Shown here: one piece after another, positions 1-5,137 of the stretch
Layout of the letters: each line of letters opens with the position of its first letter
How positions within the stretch are numbered: position 1 is the stretch's first letter
Source of the DNA: Desulfobacteraceae bacterium
GTDB lineage: Bacteria; Desulfobacterota; Desulfobacteria; Desulfobacterales; Desulfosalsimonadaceae
DNA length: 5,137 nt
Direction of reading: 5' to 3'
Assembly: GCA_003551985.1 (NCBI GenBank)
Contig: PUOB01000296.1
Coordinates: forward strand, 1 to 5,137
Program-made: the position numbers and the translations under genes
Notes under the pieces: model-generated
Told to the model about the DNA's origin: nothing
The model's input: the letters and a program-made list of their open reading frames with translations, nothing else
The model's database searches: none

Positions 1-465
1 CATCCGGTACAATTCATTATCTTTGTTGCCGTCAAGGCGAAGCGAAACCGCCTTTTCCTTATTTAGTCCCGGCAAATCAAGATCTGCGACCCGGGAGATA
101 ATCTCGGGCACACCGGCGTCACCATCCGGATCGTTGGGATCGCTTAAAACCCGCATGCCATGGCCCAGGTAGTCGTGGATTTCCATGAAACGAAGCGCCA
201 CAAACCGGTTGAACCAGGTATAGGCTATAGACCGGATCAGCATTTCAAACCCCTGGTGGCGCATCCGGGAAACCAGTTTTTCCTGGAGCTCCCCTTCTTT
301 TCGGGTGACAGCACGATCACCGATCATGGCCACGTCACCATCAAAAATGACCTTCTCAACACGGTCGTCGCCATATATCCCATAGCGGTTGGCCCGCTCG
401 GTTACCGCCTGAATAAAATCGTTTCTCGCTTCCGGGGCATATGCCTTGATCTGTGATGTGTCCAT
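1..465 (-). CDS. pglX: BREX adenine-specific DNA methyltransferase PglX (BrxX), N-terminal part only
   Basis: Reading the minus strand from the ATG at 465 gives 155 open codons that run off the left edge, so only the N-terminus is visible. The protein begins MDTSQIKAYAPEARNDFIQA, which closely resembles the start of type 1 BREX PglX proteins as I remember the E. coli one (M-N-T-x-x-I-K-K-Y-A-P-x-A-R-N-D-F). Further family signatures follow: QGFEMLIRSIAYTWFNR at residues 71-87 and RFMEIHDYLGHGMRVLS at 92-108. In the family this region precedes the Rossmann-fold methyltransferase domain. The SAM-binding motif and the catalytic NPPY-type motif lie beyond the window, so catalytic integrity cannot be judged. 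PglX methylates adenine in a non-palindromic motif to mark host DNA and is also needed for phage exclusion. The start lies 3 nt after the brxC stop. The only purine-rich upstream signal is a weak GGAT about 10 nt away, so translational coupling to brxC is likely (inference). An acidic, Asp-rich stretch (residues 109-116) looks like a surface loop. Confidence 0.93.
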   Translation of the reverse strand, partial: MDTSQIKAYAPEARNDFIQAVTERANRYGIYGDDRVEKVIFDGDVAMIGDRAVTRKEGELQEKLVSRMRHQGFEMLIRSIAYTWFNRFVALRFMEIHDYLGHGMRVLSDPNDPDGDAGVPEIISRVADLDLPGLNKEKAVSLRLDGNKDNELYRM

Positions 466-468
466 TAT

Positions 469-3400
469 CTATTTTATCCGTATCCGGTTATTGGGATTTA
501 AGGCGTCCATAAGCGTTTTTCGCAACGTTTCGATATAGGCTTCCACGTCCTGTTCGGATTCGATATAGGTCTTGGTCGCCAGTGATGCGGGGTTAATGGT
601 TTTGATTGGCTTGGGCGGCTTTTTATCATCTACGATATTATTGGCCTCGATGTTCTCAATGGCCTTTTCAAACACCTCCTGCGCCTCATTTATGGCATAT
701 GCGATCTGGGGAATACTGGTGTCATTATCAATTTTTTTTCTGATCTGCTGGAATGGGTACAGCGTCTTGTTGCGCAAATCGTCATCGGCCTTTGCACGAT
801 CCAGTTCTTCCTTGACCTGCTGTATTGAAGACGCAATGTTCTGCTGGGTCTTTTCCCGCTGTTTGCCCACCAGTTCTTTGTTGATGGTCTCAACTGCCGA
901 GATCAGATCATCGGCATCCTTTACCATGCCATACGGGGCATCAGCGTTTAAAATATCATCCATTCGCTTCAAGGCGCGGGCCGCAGTTTCATTTTTTTCA
1001 AGGTCCGTGCGGTTTGGCTTAAATGCAGACATGGCAGAGCGCAGCCGGTCCCATGCCGGCTTCTGATTATTGTAAAAATCATCCAGATTGTGGAGATCGT
1101 CTGCGGCATCCTGAAGATCGGCTTCCACCTTCCCAAACATCCGGATTCGCTCATAACTGTCCGGCACCTGGATCAGCTTGCTGGCAAGACCCAATATCTC
1201 GGTGATCTCCTTTTTGCCCGGGTAATTGCCGGTATCTGCCAGGGGTTGGTATTTTTCCAGGTTTTTGACCCATCCGGAAAGCCCCTCTCCTATGAAAGCC
1301 GCCAGCTTGTCCTGGTGATCCGGTGCGTTTGTACCGAAAAGCTCTTTGGCGAGCTTTCTGGCTTTATCAATTTCTGCCTGGGATACCTTGATGCGCTTGG
1401 CAATACTGACCTGCTTCCACTGAGAGGTCTTGGACAACAGGGGAAGAGCCTCTTTTGGAGTAAGCTTGCCGCCACTGGATATCAGGTTGACATACCCGGC
1501 CATGAAATACTGTGCTGCAAGGATCACCACCTGGAACTCGGGCCAACCATAGGGCTTTTTGCTGAAATGATCTGCCAGGTCGTCAAGCATGATCTGCTGG
1601 TTGCTGCGGGCCTTTAAATCGATATAGGTGGCGATCTCGGTCATATCCCGGGGCGGTTGCTCCTCGATTGACAGTTTAAGCTGGTGCTGCGCCGTGTCAT
1701 CGGCATGCAGGATGGACTTCAACTCACCGACCGGGTCATCGGCAATACCAGAGAGATAATCAAACTTGCCAAACGTGTTTTGAACCACATAGTCCAGCGC
1801 GTCCTCCACGGCTTTCTGGGCGCTGCTTGTCTTGATGGTGATGTTTTTGCCCATTACGTAATAATCGGCGTTTACCAGCATATCTGAAATCTTTTTCACA
1901 AGGCGCAGGCGACGTTCCCGGTTTTCACCCTGGCGGCTGCTTAATATTTCCTTTAGGGTATTGGATGCCGCAGCACTGCTCTTGTCTTTGATGTACCGGT
2001 GGGTCTGCAGATACAAGCGCAAATCTCCGGTCATGTCCGGATCATCACCCAGCTTGATCACAACGTAGCCTTCGTGGTCGGCACTGTAAAAACTGCACTT
2101 CGGGTGGGAAAACACACTGTATTCATCGTTTAAAGGGCTGATGATTTCAAGGCCGATTTCATCGGTGAGTTCCTTGCCCCAGAAACGTCCGTCACAAACC
2201 CGGTTGAAAGGGTAGTCCCGCTTATAGGGGGCGTATCGGTGCCGGGTCTTAGACTTCAAAATATCATCAAAGATGATTTCACCCAAAAGCACGATATCGG
2301 CTGAAGCCTCTATCCGGGTGTTCTTGATCTCCCTGGAGACTTCCTGTTCCTCGTTGGTTAAAAAGAAATACAGATCCCCGCTGCGGCTGATCAGGTATTG
2401 CTTTTCCAGTCTCTGGAGGGCTGCTTCAATTTCTTCTTTGATGGACAATCGGTCAGCATCCACCTCATCGATTAAAAGGGTCACCATGTTGTCGATGTTG
2501 GGCTTGATGATGTCCACGTACCGAATGAGAAACAGGGTCTGAAGCACATTCACGTCAAAAGGGGTTTTCAAGCCGGCATTTTCCCACGCCTGGTCGATAC
2601 TTCGCTTGACTGCGGTGTCCAGAAACGATTCGATGCAGGGGTAAAAATCATAAAGCGGGGCAAGGGCGCCGATATTTTTTTCAGACAATGTTTTTGCCGC
2701 TGACTGAAAAGCATCCAGAAGGGATCGCTCTCCTCTTGCCAAATGCAGTCCTGTAGCGCCGGCTTTCCGGATGGATTCAAATATTTTCTGAAGCAGCTGA
2801 AAATGATACGGGGCAAAGGGATAGTTGATGACAAAATCAGCCGATTCCGAAAAATGTTTCATGGCGCTGCTGTCATAGGTAAACGACAGCTGGTTTTTGA
2901 TAATATCGCCTTTTTCCACAAACAGGGTCGTGAGCGCGGCTTTGGCCGGATCGGTTTTCTGCAACAGCCGGGACTGGATAACCTCGTCCGTATTGGTGGA
3001 GGAAAGCGACAACCGGGTATTGAACCGGCCGGTAATCTTGGAAAAATCATTTGATTTGGCAGCATTCAAATATCCGATAACCGCATCGATATCTTCCTGC
3101 GCGGTCATCACGACCCATGCCCTGCCCTTGCAGATTCTTCCGAGGTCTTCCACCAGGGTTTGCAGGTTCAGCATCAGGTGGGTGTCATCGCTGATGAACT
3201 GCCCCATTTCATCAACCAGAAAAACAATGCGGTGGTTGGCCGACCGGGTGTTTAAGTATTCATCAATCCGCTTTGCAAAATTTTCAACAGAAAGGGTAAA
3301 CTGGGTGGTGATCTGTTCAAACCATCGCCCTGCGGCATCCGCATCTTTTTCCAGGGCTACAGATAATGCCTGGACGATTTCATCCTGCAGCAAGATATAG

Positions 3401-4032
3401 GCATCCCGCTCGTCCTCCCAGGCAGCATTGTTGTAAATACGGCTGAACGCTTCCCTGAATGCGTCGAATCGCCCCTTGCGGGTGAGGTATCGCTCCATCT
3501 CAGCCAAGGGAAGAGAGTCTCCACAAAACCCCATGTGCTGGTTGAAAATGCGCCAGAATGTGGTCAGAAGCGCCGTTCGACCGTCTGTGGCATCTGCCCG
3601 GCTGTCGATATTAAAAAGGATCACGTCGGTGTCAACACCGGCGATGCGTTTGGTGTCCCCGAGCAGCATGGCATCGGTTATTTTTTCGGTAAAAAAATCG
3701 ATAGCCTGTTTTTCCTGCCCGGTGACAGGATCATAGGCAGTTCGGTTTTCAAGCAGATAGGAGAGGATCTTTAAAAAGTGGGATTTACCGGAGCCGAAAA
3801 AGCCGGATATCCACACACCGATGCGGCTTACAACAACCGGATCTGTGGACTGATCAATGGATGCCAGGTAGGCTGAGAGGAATTTTCTCAAGTGACTGCC
3901 CAGCTCCCGGGTGATCACAAACTCATCGAGTTCCTGCCATATGATGGATTCATCTAACTGGTCGGCCTTGACAACCCCATTTATAGGGCGGGCGATGTCT
4001 TTTTCAAAAATCGATTTGATCTGCATTTTCAC
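469..4032 (-). CDS. brxC: BREX P-loop ATPase BrxC
   Basis: A complete 1187-residue protein, close to the roughly 1200 residues usual for BrxC, the largest BREX core component and a cytoplasmic ATPase. The N-terminus has the family signature RPINGVVKADQLDE (residues 15-28) and ELDEFVITREL (34-44). Walker A is GFFGSGKS at 77-84, with Lys83 and Ser84 as nucleotide ligands. Walker B is IVFLVDE at 269-275, with Asp274 and Glu275. A sensor-like strand WVVMTAQED (306-314) follows, then GRFNTRLSLSSTNTDEV (335-351), whose Arg336 and Arg340 are arginine-finger candidates. RGERSLLDAFQ (433-443) and FLTNEEQEV (557-565) also match BrxC as I remember it. About 1047-1135 is charged and helix-rich, probably coiled coil, before a conserved tail ending NNRIRIK. 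The listed start is GTG at 4032, four to five nt after an AGGGA. An in-frame ATG two codons later (4026) gives MQIKSIFEK, which aligns better with E. coli BrxC (M-N-I-E-Q-I-F-E-K), so the protein may be 1185 residues. It ends in TAG, 3 nt before pglX. BrxC is required for defence; its substrate or motor role is unresolved. No frameshift is seen. Confidence 0.97.
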   Translation of the reverse strand: MKMQIKSIFEKDIARPINGVVKADQLDESIIWQELDEFVITRELGSHLRKFLSAYLASIDQSTDPVVVSRIGVWISGFFGSGKSHFLKILSYLLENRTAYDPVTGQEKQAIDFFTEKITDAMLLGDTKRIAGVDTDVILFNIDSRADATDGRTALLTTFWRIFNQHMGFCGDSLPLAEMERYLTRKGRFDAFREAFSRIYNNAAWEDERDAYILLQDEIVQALSVALEKDADAAGRWFEQITTQFTLSVENFAKRIDEYLNTRSANHRIVFLVDEMGQFISDDTHLMLNLQTLVEDLGRICKGRAWVVMTAQEDIDAVIGYLNAAKSNDFSKITGRFNTRLSLSSTNTDEVIQSRLLQKTDPAKAALTTLFVEKGDIIKNQLSFTYDSSAMKHFSESADFVINYPFAPYHFQLLQKIFESIRKAGATGLHLARGERSLLDAFQSAAKTLSEKNIGALAPLYDFYPCIESFLDTAVKRSIDQAWENAGLKTPFDVNVLQTLFLIRYVDIIKPNIDNMVTLLIDEVDADRLSIKEEIEAALQRLEKQYLISRSGDLYFFLTNEEQEVSREIKNTRIEASADIVLLGEIIFDDILKSKTRHRYAPYKRDYPFNRVCDGRFWGKELTDEIGLEIISPLNDEYSVFSHPKCSFYSADHEGYVVIKLGDDPDMTGDLRLYLQTHRYIKDKSSAAASNTLKEILSSRQGENRERRLRLVKKISDMLVNADYYVMGKNITIKTSSAQKAVEDALDYVVQNTFGKFDYLSGIADDPVGELKSILHADDTAQHQLKLSIEEQPPRDMTEIATYIDLKARSNQQIMLDDLADHFSKKPYGWPEFQVVILAAQYFMAGYVNLISSGGKLTPKEALPLLSKTSQWKQVSIAKRIKVSQAEIDKARKLAKELFGTNAPDHQDKLAAFIGEGLSGWVKNLEKYQPLADTGNYPGKKEITEILGLASKLIQVPDSYERIRMFGKVEADLQDAADDLHNLDDFYNNQKPAWDRLRSAMSAFKPNRTDLEKNETAARALKRMDDILNADAPYGMVKDADDLISAVETINKELVGKQREKTQQNIASSIQQVKEELDRAKADDDLRNKTLYPFQQIRKKIDNDTSIPQIAYAINEAQEVFEKAIENIEANNIVDDKKPPKPIKTINPASLATKTYIESEQDVEAYIETLRKTLMDALNPNNRIRIK

Positions 4033-4036
4033 ATTT

Positions 4037-4041
4037 TCCCT
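4037..4041 (-). promoter_or_regulatory. Ribosome binding site of brxC
   Basis: On the minus strand an AGGGA lies 4 nt before the GTG at 4032 and 10 nt before the in-frame ATG at 4026. It is the clearest Shine-Dalgarno-like sequence in the window. Its spacing slightly favours the GTG, while similarity to known BrxC N-termini favours the ATG, so it does not decide the start alone. Confidence 0.6.
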
Positions 4042-4078
4042 GCGTATGTGACGGGTTCACAAAAATATCGCAAAAGGA

Positions 4079-4663
4079 TTACAGGACCAGGCGAAACGCC
4101 CGGTAATAGTTACTTTCTCCAAGATTGCCAAAAAGACGCAAGCCCTGGCCGGTATAAACACCGGGGTAAAACATGACCAAGGGCGTGGCACCCATTGGCG
4201 CATGGAGATTATTCAGCAGTTGATGGCTCCGGATCATGGGATAGGCACTACCCACACCCGAAACCAATACCAGGTCCTGGTTTTTCGGGCCGGCTGTTTC
4301 CACGAACGCATCAGCGACACGCTTGGGTGCAAGCGGCCCTTCCTTTAGTTTTTTGAGCAGGTTGGAATCGGCCTGGTTTTTCCGCTGGGTCTCGATCAAG
4401 CGGTCCAGCAATTTCCGGCGCTTTAAGATGTCGATCAGCACATGAAACAAATTGATATGCGCAATCCGGATATTCTGGTGTTTTTTGCTGATCCGGTTCA
4501 TCATGAAATCGATATGCGCCCGCATTTCAAGCTCGTATTCCGGGGGATAGTCGAATATATAAAACCCGATTTCATTTCCGAGCCCGACATTGGACAGCAG
4601 GTCAGCAGATGTTATGCGGGGCAGTATCTGGTCCAGCCGGTTTCTGAATGTGTGCTCATCCAT
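4079..4663 (-). CDS. brxB: BREX protein BrxB (DUF1788 family)
   Basis: A complete 194-residue protein, about the usual size (near 200) for BrxB. Recognition rests on conserved blocks in the right order: GLGNEIGFYIFDYPP at residues 27-41, LVLVSGVGSAYPMIRSH at 131-147, PLVMFYPGVYTGQGLRLF at 161-178, and NYYRAF at 185-190 just before the C-terminus. These match the corresponding blocks of type 1 BrxB as I remember it, including the GVG-x-x-(Y/W)-P-x-IRSH motif. No signal peptide or membrane segment is evident, so it should be cytoplasmic. BrxB is a small core BREX protein needed for defence. It has no established enzyme activity, and a scaffolding role within the BREX complex, perhaps with PglZ, is plausible. 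It starts 18 nt after the brxA stop. The ribosome binding site is weak: a GGAT four nt before the ATG. It ends in TAA, 46 nt before brxC. The conserved GLGNE block so near the N-terminus supports the chosen start. Confidence 0.95.
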   Translation of the reverse strand: MDEHTFRNRLDQILPRITSADLLSNVGLGNEIGFYIFDYPPEYELEMRAHIDFMMNRISKKHQNIRIAHINLFHVLIDILKRRKLLDRLIETQRKNQADSNLLKKLKEGPLAPKRVADAFVETAGPKNQDLVLVSGVGSAYPMIRSHQLLNNLHAPMGATPLVMFYPGVYTGQGLRLFGNLGESNYYRAFRLVL

Positions 4664-4681
4664 TGGTATCCATTTTTGATT

Positions 4682-5137
4682 TTATTCGGTGGCTGACATA
4701 CAACTTAAAATATAGGCTTCTGAATGGGCGATTAGATATTGTCTGAGATCCGGTTCAATTGCCACGGACTGCAGCAAACGGCTTTTCGTGTTGTTTATGT
4801 AGCCGGCTTCGGCCAGGGCCCTGAAGACCACTTGCCTCAGTTTCGCCCGTGTTTTATCTGTCCAAGTATCTACCCGGGGGTCGAGCTGGGCGCAATTTTC
4901 CATGAAATAATGCCAGTCGCTGTTGGATAAAGATTTTTGAAATGTTTGCCAGTGTTCCCGGACAACAGATAGCATGAAGTCACCAATCAGGTGGCTGTGT
5001 TTGATTGATGCTGCCATAACCGCCTGGGTAGATAGTGCCGCATGACCATGGGCCACCATTTCCCAGTGAGGGGAACTCATAAGAATCAGTCGCTTTTTGA
5101 TTAGCGATCCTTGAATCTTTGCCGTTTTCGGGCTGCG
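4682..5137 (-). CDS. brxA: BREX protein BrxA (DUF1819 family), 5' end outside the window
   Basis: This frame is open from the right edge to the TAA at 4682-4684, giving 151 visible residues. There is an ATG at 5080, but the 19 codons before it contain no stop and read RSPKTAKIQGSLIKKRLIL. That fits the BrxA family pattern S-R-S-x-x-T-A-x-x-x-x-x-L-I-x-x-R-L, so the ATG is internal and the true start is beyond the window. BrxA is usually about 200 residues, so roughly 45-50 N-terminal residues are missing. Other family blocks (numbered from the edge) are AASIKHSHLIGDF at 42-54, TWTDKTRAKLRQVVFRALAE at 91-110 followed by AGYI, and a C-terminal LRQYL...YILSCM at 131-147. BrxA proteins are small, mostly helical DNA-binding proteins of the BREX operon, and their contribution to defence varies between systems. 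The gene lies 18 nt upstream of brxB and appears to be an early gene of the operon. Confidence 0.94.
   Translation of the reverse strand, partial: RSPKTAKIQGSLIKKRLILMSSPHWEMVAHGHAALSTQAVMAASIKHSHLIGDFMLSVVREHWQTFQKSLSNSDWHYFMENCAQLDPRVDTWTDKTRAKLRQVVFRALAEAGYINNTKSRLLQSVAIEPDLRQYLIAHSEAYILSCMSATE

Noticed and set aside
160..1066. Plus-strand open frames at 160-456 (98 residues) and 572-1066 (164 residues)
   Set aside because: They lie wholly antisense to pglX and brxC, whose frames carry clear family motifs. The plus-strand translations show no recognisable domain, and the Ser-rich content of the second is typical of the complement of a lysine/acid-rich coding region.
1090..1617. Plus-strand open frame of 175 residues
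   Set aside because: Antisense to brxC, no recognisable domain, no convincing ribosome binding site; treated as a shadow of the real gene.
2897..3400. Plus-strand open frame of 167 residues
   Set aside because: Antisense to the brxC ATPase domain, including Walker B; composition rich in Ser/Arg/Val with no family features.
4033..4078. Possible internal promoter or terminator between brxB and brxC
   Set aside because: No convincing -35/-10 pair and no GC-rich hairpin followed by a T-tract; only a 5-bp stem is present.
4656..4673. Five-codon upstream frame (MDTNG, then stop) overlapping the brxB start on the minus strand
   Set aside because: It could in principle be a leader peptide overlapping the brxB ATG, but it has no clear ribosome binding site and such a short frame is expected by chance.
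1..5137. CRISPR array, tRNA, rRNA, insertion sequence or attachment site
   Set aside because: No spaced direct repeats, no tRNA-like cloverleaf outside coding frames, no transposase-like frame or terminal inverted repeats seen; almost every base is coding.
1..5137. A wholly new defence system
   Set aside because: The genes match known BREX components block by block in the known order; nothing in the visible part departs from that architecture.

Overview
The window carries most of the core of a BREX (bacteriophage exclusion) anti-phage operon. All of it reads on the minus strand, so transcription runs from the right edge of the window to the left. In transcription order the genes are brxA (5' end cut off by the right edge), brxB (complete), brxC (complete, a very large P-loop ATPase) and the start of pglX (brxX), the BREX adenine-specific DNA methyltransferase, cut off by the left edge. 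This order and content match a type 1 BREX island (brxA-brxB-brxC-pglX-pglZ-brxL). Types 5 and 6 share this run of genes. Subtype would be settled by what lies left of position 1 (pglZ then brxL, or pglZ then brxD/brxHI or brxHII) and right of 5137 (brxE or none).

Layout from right to left: brxA occupies 5137-4682 with no start codon in view. An 18-nt gap follows, then brxB (4663-4079), a 46-nt gap with a recognisable ribosome binding site, then brxC (4032-469). Three nucleotides later pglX begins at 465 and runs off the left edge. There is no terminator-like hairpin with a T-tract and no non-coding stretch over 50 nt, so the four genes are most simply read as one polycistronic unit whose promoter lies outside the window to the right. 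No RNA genes, mobile elements, CRISPR arrays or large repeats were seen.

How the genes work together: from published work on BREX, PglX with its partners methylates a non-palindromic motif on host DNA to mark self. Phage replication is blocked by the combined action of the BREX proteins, including the large ATPase BrxC, PglZ (outside this window), BrxB and, depending on the system, the DNA-binding protein BrxA. The exact restriction mechanism is not settled. Every reading frame seen here is intact over the visible part, and the BrxC nucleotide-binding motifs are present, so nothing visible suggests a decayed locus.

Organism: a bacterium with roughly balanced base composition. The style of the sequence would fit a deltaproteobacterium-like (Desulfobacterota) Gram-negative, but this is a weak impression. 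BREX islands move horizontally, so the genes are poor taxonomic markers. The system itself is a known one. The most useful local observations are that the apparent ATG start of brxA is internal, that the brxC start is ambiguous (GTG or ATG), and that brxC carries several short homopolymer tracts, including an A8.
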